From: Lepeophtheirus salmonis
Lineage: Eukaryota; Arthropoda; Copepoda; Siphonostomatoida; Caligidae
Assembly: GCF_016086655.4 (NCBI RefSeq)
Contig: NC_052138.2
Coordinates: forward strand, 1,984,001 to 2,048,000
Direction: 5' to 3'
Length of the DNA stretch: 64,000 nucleotides
The notes under the pieces were generated by a model. It did not search any database. It worked only from the letters and a program-made list of their open reading frames with translations, and was not told where the DNA came from. Positions 12,601-23,439 of this stretch are shown here, piece after piece (position 1 is the first letter of the stretch; each line of letters starts with the position of its first letter). The position numbers and the translations under genes are program-made.

Positions 12601-12714
12601 TCTCAACCTAAAAAATCTTAAAATCCCCGTCAATTGTTTGGGGTTATTTGCCAAATTATGGAACGAGATGTCACTTTCAACACTCAAGTCCTATTTTTGA
12701 ATAGCTTCAAAAGC

Positions 12715-12815
12715 CACCGGCGGAAAACTGCCCTGGAGAAAATTGCCCGTGGAAAAATTACCCTGGATAAAATTGCTATGGAAGAAAATTGTCCGAGAGA
12801 ACCTTGGCCATATTT
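12715..12815 (+). repeat. Short minisatellite of GAAAATTGCCC-like units
   Basis: About five degenerate units of roughly 18 bp follow each other: GGAAAACTGCCCT, GGAGAAAATTGCCCGT, GGAAAAATTACCCT, GGATAAAATTGCTAT, GGAAGAAAATTGTCCG. The short open frame across it (12634-12834) is a consequence of the unit length being a multiple of three, and is not likely to be a gene. Confidence 0.65.
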
Positions 12816-12851
12816 TGCAGAAACTTCAAGATGAATAATAACACATTATTA

Positions 12852-13579
12852 ATGACAAATATCTAAATATATTTGTTTGTTCCATCCCTAAGGGAGTACC
12901 TTCAAGTGTTAATCATATTATTGCTCAAAATATGAGGAGAAGGAATAAATAGTTTAGAACCTCTGAAAAATATGGTTGAATACTTCCCGCCCTCTGATTA
13001 ACAGTATCCCAGAGTATTGTGGGATTGTTAGAAACCAACGCCAATTCATTCAATACATCCAAGGAGCCCCTCTAACACCAAAATTAGTTCAAAGGCCTCG
13101 GGTCGGCTGGATCCCGAAGGGTAGTGTGGGATAGTTAAAAACCACCACCAAAGCATCATACACATCCAAGGAACCCCTCTAATACCAAAAAATAGTTCCA
13201 AGCCTCGGGTTACGCAAGATACTTGAGGTTACTCCAGTGGTTTTTAAAATTCTATGGGTACTCTCGAGTACCCGGTACAACTTCAGGGCCTAAACTATTT
13301 CATGGTATTAGAGGGATTCCTCGGATGTATTGGCGGTGGTTTTGAGCAATCCCACTCTACCCCCGGGCCAATCTAATGGTGAAGGGTATTCAATCATCTT
13401 TTAAAAGGTCCTAAGCTATTAATACCCTAATTCTATTTATCCTTTCGGTCCATTTCTTAGAAGATTGGATTGAATTTAAAATATTACAAGGAAATTGTTT
13501 TGCAATAATATCACTCACACTTGTTGAAAGTACTTCCTTTGGGGTATGGAACAAACAAATATGTTTAGACAATTGTCAT
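12852..13579. repeat. 728-bp foldback (palindromic) element with internal duplications
   Basis: The ends are inverted copies: the left ATGACAAATATCTAAATATA matches the reverse complement of the right, ATGACAATTGTCTAAACATA, and both continue into TTTGTTTGTTCCAT. Complementarity extends with gaps through most of the arms; for example the CCAAGGAGCCCCTCTAACACC block is repeated at about 13170 and inverted near 13310. The left half also carries a tandem duplication of roughly 110 bp (13020-13090 versus 13130-13210). There is no coding capacity. It resembles a foldback or MITE-type DNA transposon able to form a long hairpin. Confidence 0.8.
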
Positions 13580-13926
13580 AGATACTATTAAGCTATTTTT
13601 GTTTCTCGAAATCATTTCTATGAACTTTAAAATTTTGTGCACTATTTACTACATTGCTTAAACATTACTACCTTCATAATTGATTAATTATTTATAGTCT
13701 TATGAACCAATAGATCAGTGTGATAAATCAGATAAAATAAACAGCTACAGCTGGAAAATTTACATTACAGTTATTGTAATACATAATCCCGATTATTATA
13801 TATAAAAAAAGATTAATTCAATGTCAACTTATCGATTATTTGACTAACTTTAATAAGGATTTAATATTTTAGAGACATGAGATCAACTATCATTTAACTT
13901 ATTTGATCAGTATTGATTAGATGTAA

Positions 13927-14790
13927 GGAAGGTGGTCCATTTAAATCGAAACACTTACCTATACAATAATTAAAGTAGGTTGAGTGAATGAAATTAATTC
14001 ATATTTCGATATATTGAAGCATAAACAATTATTTACAAAAGAAAACAAATCTGATATCTCTAGTTATAAATGGCACTTGAACATAATTGACGAATTTCCA
14101 TTCGCACTTTTCAAGCAGTTTGACGTCTAAAAGACCACTGTCAACGTCGTCAGCTAGTCCGAAACTTTGAACAGGAAGAAGGGCTCTTTCAAAAAGGCCA
14201 AACTAGATCCAAATGAGTTATAAAAAACAGCTTAGGTCAATCCCCTCATATCCACGAAAGCCTTTACAAGAGGTCTTGGGGTTTCAGTAGACTGACCGAA
14301 GAACCATCAAAAAAGTGGGCTGAAAAGAGCCATGTGAGGGTGGAGACGTCACTTTTGACACCAGCAATACAAGAAACTCATCTCTTCCGTTGCAAAACTC
14401 TTTTAAATTAGTTCATTTAAACACTTTTTTAAGACTTTTTGCCCCCCTAAAGCCTAGATGTCCACCCCCTCAACTACACTTTTTGAGTACATATCTAACG
14501 GAATGTCGGCTGTGTCCGTCATCCAAGAAAATAGGCCCTCAAAGCCACTCTCATCTAGTACTGGAACACCATGACAAAGGGATACATTCGAAGCGGGTGC
14601 CAGTTCTCCCCCTCCCCCCGTTGCCTGGAAGCTATCATTACCGCTAAGGGTTGCTACATTAATGATTAAGATAGCTCAGACACACATCTATTTATAATAT
14701 TAATTTTGTTGAAATTCTATTGTTAATTAATACATTATACTTTGTTAAAGTTTAAAATTCAAAGTGTTTAGATCTTAATGGATCACTCTG
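13927..14790 (+). mobile_element. Internally deleted Tc1-like element (family IV, copy 1)
   Basis: The left end carries GGTGGTCCATTTAAATCG and the right end CTTAATGGATCACTCTGTA, imperfect inverted repeats that abut TA on the right. The body includes a helix-turn-helix region near 14220-14320 and a C-terminal remnant near 14440-14650 with a CCCCCTCAACTACACTTTTTGAGTAC block equivalent to a PLDYTF motif. The catalytic region between them is absent. A close relative at about 29512-30278 has a similar structure, and a truncated inverted one lies at 17965-18300. Confidence 0.75.
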
Positions 14791-14799
14791 TATGATAAA

Positions 14800-16080
14800 T
14801 TTCTGAACTTTTCTGCCATCTAAAATATTCATTACTTCTTGCAATTAGTCAAATAATTGACTTGATTATTAATATTTAATTTCTAAACATTTTCAGGCAA
14901 CCTTACATTACTTATTTATTAAATATGTATATTATAAGAAAATTAAAAGTTAAACACAGAAATATCGTGTATAATCGAAGTTTTTAAGTTGTAAGAAGGG
15001 ATTTATTCCTTTGTTTGAACTATAATATTACGCAATTGAAACAAATATGCAAAAATTATTAGCTTCCAAATAAGACCGTGCATTTTATTTGATTTTTTTA
15101 AGGTTGTAGCCATTTTATAGGAGCTGTATTCAATATAACTTCATAAATAATAAATCTTTCGAAAGCTGGAATATTTTTTATTAATGATTTTTTCCTATAA
15201 TTTTTATTTACATAGTTAATGCTGGTTTTTTTGGGTTGCTGTATTAATTGGTCGGTCAAATTAAGTTTGTTATGCTGTGTTTTTAAAGTTTAAAGTTATT
15301 ATTATGTAGAGTTTGTATTAAACTCTGTTTAATACTGTTTAGTCTAAATAGAAATGACATTTAGACTACGCAGTGGCATTTTGATTCCTATTTTACACTG
15401 GGGTGCCTTGAAACTTAATGAACTTTTGAAGGGAGCCCTGACTGAAAAAAGTTTGAGAAACGCTGATATTTACTGTATATTAAATATGTAACAAAAAATA
15501 TGATTATAATTATTGTTTTATATCTTCCGGGGTGTTCTACTCCTGTTAATTTATGCCAATTTGTTGAATATACATTTGTTGTAGGTATGTAACTGAAATA
15601 TTATTTCATGGATTCTCTTCCTCTTCTTTCAAGCCAATATATCACTAATAATGTCATTATCATATCTCTTTGTGGCGTCATTCCCATGAAACGTTATTAT
15701 ACCAACAAAAGACTAACATACAAAAAAAAAAGGTACACCAGAGATTGTATCTACCTATTCATAATCCAAGGTCACGTAGCAAAAGGCCCCTCGACAGTAT
15801 CTCCATCTTTGTTTAATCCATCAATTATAATTTATTGGATCGTGGTTCCTCTGATTTTACAATTTGAAGGATAAGTAAAGACACATCCTAAACGGGCTCT
15901 CAATTTCAATCAAATAACCAATGTCAATGAACATGACGTCATTGTCAAATATATACTTTTAAATAAAATGAGTATAATGTTGACTAGGGGTTCTCTCTCG
16001 GGACTCCATTTTCCAGGCATTTTTCGGGATTTTACACATAAAACAAATTCACAGTAAACATTGAACTTAACTATTTCATA
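14800..16080. other. AT-rich intergenic DNA
   Basis: No gene recognised. The open frame at 15608-15874 is compositionally biased and lacks a recognised family. Possible transposon debris lies near 15390-15480, where GGTGCCTTGAAACTT and AAGTTTGAGAAACGCTGA occur. Confidence 0.4.
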
Positions 16081-16086
16081 ATAATA

Positions 16087-17133
16087 AAGGGTCGTTCAGG
16101 TAAATCGGGATCATCTTTAACTACATCCTAAGCAATAACGGAAACATTTAACTCGGTCATATCAAGTTTAAAGTGAGAGGTTAAGCGTTTGCTTTAAGTT
16201 AGTCGCGCAACTTTTAATTCAAACAAGTATTTACGATGGAGAAGACCCGGAGATCACCATCATTGAATTGAATTACGCGGGACACAGTCCAGTGTACGTC
16301 AAGATGATCCTCGGGTATCCAAAGAGCACCGTTAATAATCGCTTGAAGGAGGATGGGACATATAAGAGAAAAGCTAACAAGTCCCAGAGTGATAAAAAAC
16401 GCCGCAAGGTACCAAATTCCTTGTAACCCCCAAAAACAGATCGTCAATGCATCTCTTGTTAGTTTGATTAATGTTCTTTACAAAAAAAATCCCAAACTCA
16501 GCTGCGCAACAGTCCATGGGATCCTAAACACTCACCTGAGGATGAAGTCATGACGCCTCTACAAAAGACATATCCTTACATACAAAATGAAAGGTCAGTC
16601 TGGCTGCCAACAGAAGAAAACTGCTGAACGATTTTTAGTCCCATGGTATCTGAATCATCAATTATTCAGATGAGAAACAATGGACAGTCAGCAGGTCTCA
16701 CAACATCCAAAACGACAGATGGTTGGCCACAGAGAGGTTGAATGCCCCCACGTCTTTAAAACCAAGTTTCCAGGCAGCAGCATGACCTTTGGGGTCATTG
16801 GGAACAACGGCAGTGTCATCCCTCCCATCTTTTTAGATTCCAAAAGATAGGGTGGATGCCGACAGGTACTGTGGCCTCCTGTTGAGCAAGTGATACCTTG
16901 GATCAAAGCTGAGGTCAAGTGTGTCAAATTCCTGTTGAGACAAGACTCGGCCTCTCTCATAAGGTCAGTAAGACACAACACTTGTTGAAAGAAGAGAAGT
17001 TGTCATTTTGGGACCCCCAGACCTAACACTCTAACTTCCACGATATGAACCCAATGAATTTGAAACCTCTATTTGCTTCCTTTATTGATCAGGATGCAGT
17101 TAAAGGTGGTGTTAATTTACATGAACGACACTG
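16087..17133 (+). mobile_element. Tc1/mariner-type element with 42-bp inverted repeats (family V, copy 1)
   Basis: The 1,047-bp element sits between TA dinucleotides (16085-16086 and 17134-17135). The left end has GGTCGTTCAGGTAAATCGGG and the right end, inverted, has GTGTCGTTCATGTAAAT, with a shared TTTAACT-CATCC inner part. Plus-strand frames give a helix-turn-helix segment (GHSPVYVKMILGYPKSTVNN) near 16280-16350, an SSMTFGVIGNNGSVIPPIF strand near 16770-16830, and a VKFLLRQDSAS second-aspartate block near 16925-16960. Frameshifts and stops make it non-functional. Confidence 0.88.
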
Positions 17134-17139
17134 TATAAT

Positions 17140-17960
17140 CTTCACTTAACCATACTGGGTGCAGATTACTGATCTGTATTATGTAGTGTGTTGCAAAATA
17201 ACTTCCTTTTTTCCAAAAAAACAATAAAACAAGTTTTATAAACCAAAAAAGTTAGTTGTTTATTCTCATAATGATAGTACACTTTTAAAACATTTTTTTA
17301 CACAGTCTTAAAAAATAATAAGACAGGTGACGTCCTCCATTGTCTATACACCGAACTTTGGTATTTTAATACCCGGTGATTCTTTCATTTTTTCGCTCCT
17401 CTGTAAATAACTTTTATTTAGAGATTTTATAGGGATTATTAATGTAACTAAAAAGATGTAATATTGATTTGGCAACATATTTTTAAAATGGCCAATTATT
17501 TAGTCAATTAATCATACATAATTTTAAAATAATATATGTTAAAAATATTGGTTCCCATTTTAGCCTTTTAGCATCATTATCCGGATAGATATTCACATTT
17601 AAAGAATTTTGCAAATTTCAAATGATTAATATGAATTTAAATCAATTGACTAATTTTCATAAATTGCACCCATAAAATCTCAGGAGCTAAATTGAAATTA
17701 GTTTAATTATATAAACTATTTTTTTTTTCAACGGCAAACTCACGTTTCTCACATCTTCAACACATGATAGCAACTGTCTGTATTTCTAAATCTATGAAAA
17801 CTAGAGAATCTCTGCTCTAGTGCGAAAGAATGTTCACTCTTCTGCTATTTCTACAGCCTGATTGTCAGTGATTATGAAAAAAGACGTTATGTTGACATTC
17901 AATTAAACGTTAAATCTCACAAAAAGAGGATGTCTTCTATTTAAACTACTACACCAATTG
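17140..17960. other. AT-rich intergenic DNA
   Basis: I see no gene, RNA gene or complete repeat in this stretch. Confidence 0.4.
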
Positions 17961-17964
17961 TATA

Positions 17965-18300
17965 CCGAGGGGTACATTAAAATATGATCACTTTGAATTT
18001 TAAACTTCAACAAGATATAGTTTATTAATTAACAATAGAATTTCAACAAAATTAATACATACACTCTATAAATAGATGTGTGTCTGAACTCTTAAAATCA
18101 TTAATGTAACCCCTTTAGCGGAAATGATGGCTTGCACGTGGCGGCGGAAGGCCTTGCACCTGTTCCACATATAGTCTCTGTCAAGGCGTTCCAGTGATGA
18201 CTGAAAGTGGCTTTGATGGCCATGGTCTTTGGATGAAAACACTGTAGGCCCTCCACTCGACATGCACCCAAAAGGTGTAGTCGAGTATAAGTATAAGTCA
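17965..18300 (-). mobile_element. Truncated Tc1-like element (family IV, copy 2)
   Basis: The plus-strand sequence opens with the end TACCGAGGGGTACATTAAAA and TTTGAATTTTAAACTTC. These are the inverted form of the right ends at 14790 and 30278. On the minus strand the C-terminal frame reads LERLDRDYMWNRCKAFRRHV then QAIISAKG, which is the usual Tc1 tail. The 5' part is missing, so this is a truncated copy. Confidence 0.8.
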
Positions 18301-18319
18301 AACTTATATTTGGACATGG

Positions 18320-18900
18320 TTTTTTTGTAAAAGTGTGAGAAGAATACGAGAGGAAGACATCTGGTACACCTGTATCAAGACCCTTGTTAATATCAGCTGC
18401 CTGTTTTGCGATTTTGGGGGAGTCTCACACATCCCCTCTTTAATTATACTCAGTGATGAAAATCCGATGTATTTTTTAACTGGCTCGTTGTTTTGGAATT
18501 GGTTGTCCGAAGAATGAATTTTCTTTTCCTTAGCAGTTGTCATTATTATTTAATTTCTGAGTAGTGAACATCCCTTCCTAAATAGATTCAATTATATTCA
18601 AACCCTCATTGAACGTTTTTGTGCGCTCATAAAAGACAGAGAGTAACTCTGAGGAGTTGTTGATGAATTATAATTGTAAGTTCTTGTTGGACTCTGAGTA
18701 GAGTTGGGGAACGACATCGGAGTAATTATAAGAAATGTCATTGTTTAAATCCTTTTCTCCTTCCTCCCTTGTTAGGGATGATTGTAGCTGATCTAATGAT
18801 ACAAACGCCATTACCATTATTCTTTCTTTCCTCCAAATTTTTCAGGGTTACCATGTTGATTTTTTTATTCTTTTTTTAGCCTGCCCATTCTACACTGGAT
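18320..18900 (+). repeat. Dispersed repeat R1, copy 1 (inverted partner about 32260-32900)
   Basis: Long ordered similarity exists with 32260-32650 in the opposite orientation. Shared blocks include CAGTTGTCATTATTATTTAA, GTGAACATC-CTTCCTAAATAG, AACTCTGAGGA-TTGTTG, GTTGGACTCTGAGTAGA, AGCTGATCTAATGA and GGTTACCATGT. A third, shorter relative of the AACTCTGAGGA to GAGTAGA part is at 34245-34340 (plus). No protein is encoded. The block AGACCCTTGTTAATATCAGC near 18378 has its partner at 32864 in the same orientation, unlike the rest. Confidence 0.7.
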
Positions 18901-19029
18901 TTTCATCATTACTTATTGTAGACTTATGTTCTGTTTCCAAAAGAATAAGAATATAATTTCTTGTTGATCCCTTGTTGTTAATATATGTATAAATTGGCCG
19001 TTTTGTTGTTTATATGAATCACTTGTGGC

Positions 19030-19115
19030 TATTATATACAAATAAAGATCTATGGCTACGCTTTTATTAAAATATTACTAAGCAATATTTTAATACAGTA
19101 TCAAATAAAATACTA
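19030..19115. repeat. Dispersed repeat R2, copy 1 (partner 31250-31325)
   Basis: The pair shares AAAATATTACTAAGCAATAT, an AATAAAATACTAT block and GATTTTAATATTA in the same order and orientation. It contains an internal near-palindrome (AATATTACTAAGCAATATT). Function unknown. Confidence 0.65.
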
Positions 19116-19990
19116 TATAGATTTTAATATTACGAAACATTTAACATATGTATATGTAACTTATTTTCAAAATTGTAGATAAATAAATTAATAGGCTGGA
19201 AGTAACTTGAGAGATAAATAGCAGTTTGGTATGACTGACTTATTTGCCTTACTAACAAATGATTTCTGACCTTTTTTCTATTTCTCTTTTTAGGAAGGGT
19301 TGTGTTAGCCAATCAAGTTAATGACGTGGTACAAGTGTGTTATATATTAGGTAGGCTGACCAGTTTGTAGCCTGGAGCAAAGATGGCGCCGCAAGAATTA
19401 AATCATATGCTTCTTAGTTTTTAATCTATTTTCAAACGAATGTTATTTAAAGAGGTTAGTCAGTCACGACTTCTCACTAACAATTGACTAGCATATCAGT
19501 TGACGTCATTGTGACACAGATACAGGAATATAAGTATAGAGAATAATTGACAAACCTAAATATAGCATTAATACTAATAGACAGGAAACAAATGGAGCAA
19601 AACAATTGTAAATTATTTGGCATTCAAAGTGTTAACCTATCGTTAGAAGTTCCTATCATTTTTATGAACTCCGTAATTAACAAAAATAAAGTAGGAGGAC
19701 GTAAAACTAAAAAATATTCCATTTCTAAAATTAATTAATATAATTTAATAATGATTCAAAGATTAAGAAGAGACATTATATCTTTTTGAGACACGAAAAA
19801 GTAACTTTATAATTATTAGGATAACATTTAATTCGAATTAATAAAGCCTTCTTTATTCTATTTTGTAATAATATTTGACACATTAATGACACTGTGTATT
19901 GTTGAAGTTCAAACTTTTAATAAATATATTGTGTTGTAGGAGACAGGAGGCAATCGCCTCCCTAATTTAGTCAATCACTAACATGTAATA

Positions 19991-21011
19991 CATTCTGGTA
20001 ATCCGGACCAGATTTAACTACCTCCTCATCAATGAGGGAAGGAAATTGAGGTTTGAAATTTTATAGACAAGTTCTATTAATCCATTTTCTTCCCATCAAA
20101 GGCCACGACTCCCAAACCCATTGTTTGGCCCGGATGAAGGTGCCTGGACTTCTTCAGGTGATACTCTTATAAATCTGTCGTGTATGCAGTACTAAATCTG
20201 GTCTACTGTGAATATTTTCTTGTCTGAGAAGATCTTTACAGTCGGTAAATGATTCTTACAAGTTATTAAGGACTTTTTTCCATCTCTCAAGCCTTAAGGC
20301 CGTCATTCTGTTGGTGAGGAGATTTGGTAATCCTGAAAAAGCTCTTAAGGCCGAGACCATTATGAACTGCCCTCCTGATGGTGATCTTGTCTACGTTGAA
20401 ATCGTCAGCCAAGTGGCGTATTGATGCTGTTGGATCACCTTGATCTTGGCTTCCAGGGACTTGAAAAATGTTTCATCTCGGTTCGAACCATTTCATCCAC
20501 TTCCTGCCTTCCTTTTAACTCCTTTCCATTTCTCCTTGGCCACCCTGATGTTCCAGACTGTCCTTAAGGTCACACCGACAATGTCTGAAATTCTTTTTGG
20601 ATCAACATCTGCGTCGAGAAGATCCAAAACCCTTTGCCTTTTTGATTCCTGTTCACTTATATTTTCCGTCCAATTTTGATCAAATGAAAACAATGTGCAA
20701 GAAAAACAACACACGTATCAGAACATTGCTTGAGATGTTACCTGAAACCTCAATTAGCACAAAAAAATCATAATGTAGACAACTTCACTGTCACACTCTG
20801 TAAGCTAAGTCATGAGCCGTGCAAGTCAATTCGAGGATTGTGCTCCCTGTGTCTCCTCCATCGGAAATACTTGTTTTGAATTAAAAGTTGTGCAACAAAC
20901 CTATAGCTAATCCTCAACCTCTTACTTTAAAATTGAAATAACGAAGTTAAATGTTTTTCTTATTATTCAGGGTGTAGTTAAAGATTATGGGGATTTACCT
21001 GAAAGACCCTG
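19991..21011 (-). mobile_element. Tc1/mariner-type element (family V, copy 2)
   Basis: The right end (20970-21011) reads GGTGTAGTTAAAGATTATGG then GGATTTACCTGAAAGACCCTG, abutting TA. It is the inverted form of the 16087 terminus. A degraded left end (TTCTGGTAATCCGGACC then TTTAACTACCTCC) lies at about 19991-20027. On the minus strand, 20493-20714 encodes a helix-turn-helix segment (KRQRVLDLLDADVDPKRISD then IVGVTLRTVWNIR). Further broken transposase frames follow down to 20030. It is a degraded relative of the element at 16087-17133. Confidence 0.85.
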
Positions 21012-23430
21012 TATTTAGCATATCAGAAAAATTAATGGTATTTCAAGGAAAAATATAAATTAATACTTAATAGCAGAACATCTTGCTGAGGCTTATATAA
21101 ATCTATTTCAAATGCCTTCCATAGATAAATAACTTTAAGACCTTACATGAAACTAAAATAAATCATTTGAAAGAGCTAATCGCTGATAAATTGAAAAGAA
21201 TCGGTGAAAACCAAAGTATACTTCGTTTGGTGAAGTATTATGTACTGACTCAACACATAAAATCCTTATGGAAAAAATATAGGTCATTTAAATATGTAAA
21301 GTATGACCGTATATTAGTCATCCTTAGTTTTAAAGATTTTAATAGATAAAGTAATTGATAAAACCACAAAGTTTGGAATTAATGACAAAAATTCTGCTAA
21401 CTCATAAAAGGAAAAAAGTAAAACCAAATTTAAGGGAGCAAATTCAGGTATTTTAATGTACATCTGAATTCAAAGATCCTATTGAATCAGATAAAGAAGA
21501 TATTTTGCTTTAGGAACCAGGTAGCAAGAAGTATATAACTTCAAGATAGAGAAAAAATGTATTTTGCATCTTCATAGAAATTTAGATGCCAAATTATATT
21601 GATTAGTGAATGTGTCATCTAGTGATTCAGTCAATTAATAGAGAGAAAATATACTATCAAATTTTAACTAATCATATGAAAAATGATAATAATGTACCAT
21701 AATAAATTAAGGATTGAATAGGAAGTTATTTACTAAACTATTATAAATACGTCTCACCCAATCAAGGTTACCAATAACGTCATCAGAAATAGAAAGAAAG
21801 AGAGATTTACTTAATAAATCTACTGTGGTTGCCCCATGATTTTTCTAATAGCATTTATGTGTGCAAGTTAGTCAAACAGTTGGTTCTTGAGATATAGAAC
21901 TGTGAGTGAACCAACTTTTTTTTATTTCTAAAAATGGATAAAATAGAATTTCGTGTGTTAATAAAAAAAAAAAATTTCTCTTTTTTTTTTTTTTGTGTAA
22001 AAAAATACCATTGAAACCAATTAATAAACAATATTCGTACTCTGCATTAGCAAAATCAACTGTTAAAAAATGGTTTGGTAAATGAGCAATTCTTGTAAAT
22101 AATATTATAACTAAATTTCTCTCTAGAAACAAAACTGAATTTAGATCTTATCAACACTCAACCCCAACATTATTAATTTAAAGGCTGTCATTCATATTTT
22201 TGGGTGGGATTAAATTTGCTGTTATAATTGATAAGTTTTATTTGAAACTATACAGATTTATTCCTCTCTTATTAAATTGAAACTTAAATACGAAAGAAAA
22301 TACTTCTTGAGCCAACTCACATTCATGAGAATTTTAGCCTTCGTATGAAAACATACAAAAAATATGTTTTTTGAATAAAAAGGGACGTTGTGAAATTGTG
22401 CACGCCAAAGAAAATGGAAAAACATTTAAGTGCTTTATTTTATTCCTTTGTTGCTATTAAAAGGTGTATCTCACTCTATAGATCTAAATCTCGGAATGGA
22501 AATGCCCCGGAAAACAAAAATTTCATAAATCAAAACTAATTAACCAAAAATTAATCAAGGAGCTCACTTCCTTCACTCACAAAGTGGAGCAAGGAAGGCC
22601 CAGGAAAAAATAATATGAATTGAAATTTGAGTATGTTATGTTACCTCCCGATCGTGGAAATAAGAAGAAAAAGTCTTCAGAGGGTAACCCTCCACTCAAA
22701 GGAACACCATCTGAAGACTTAGACTGACTCCTAATCAAGTCCTTGATTTAATTTAAATTAACATTGAAATCAAATTCATAAGGAATAACTTGTTATGAAT
22801 TCATAATACGGGAACGTAAATTAAGCTGATTTAAATCATACTTAGTCAACTGATCAAAACAGCTGTAAGGACTATATTGTGTAATTTGATGTTTATTTCA
22901 ATCAGCCATCAGACTATTGGTAATGACAGTCTAACAAAATGAGAACAAACCGTCAAGAGCTTTGTTTATCCCCTAATGGTCATTTTGCAAAAAACATCAT
23001 TTTGAAGATAGTTAATTTCATTAATTTAGTTGTGGGTATAAAATATTATTTTGACATATTTAATACATATTTTTTGAGTGACAATTTTCCTTTTTCTAAA
23101 ACAAAAAATATTGAAGAAATGAATTTCACTCAAGGTTTATATTTGTAATAGTTGTTGATACTTATTTAAGTTTCCAATTAGTTAAGGTGGGAACCATGAG
23201 ATACACTAACCATGGATGAAATAGAAAAAATAAAATAAATATATTGGTCGTCATCAAAAACTTATCTACCCGCATAAGAAAAAACCATACAAATTTTGAT
23301 ATTCTGCTTCTTTTTTTTAGAAATGAGAACAATAATAAGGTGAATTATGATTTGTTACAAATAAAATGACTGAAAAAAATGGGGAAACAACATTAATAAA
23401 AAAGATTTTAGTAATTAATATTAGATTATT
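21012..23430. other. AT-rich intergenic DNA
   Basis: No gene recognised. A hairpin with an 11-bp stem lies at 22671-22720. Poly-A and poly-T runs occur near 21960-22000. Part of the 3' end of this stretch could be gag or 5' LTR sequence of the Gypsy element that follows, but I cannot show it. Confidence 0.4.
22671..22720. repeat. Hairpin with 11-bp perfect stem
   Basis: AAGTCTTCAGA (22671-22681) pairs perfectly with TCTGAAGACTT (22710-22720), leaving a 28-base loop that contains GGGTAACCCTCC. There is no gene nearby. It could be the core of a small mobile element. Confidence 0.6.
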
Positions 23431-23439
23431 TTTACGAGC

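Noticed and set aside
12634..12834. 66-codon frame ending in repeated KIA/KIT units
   Set aside because: The pattern comes from an 18-bp minisatellite, not from a protein.
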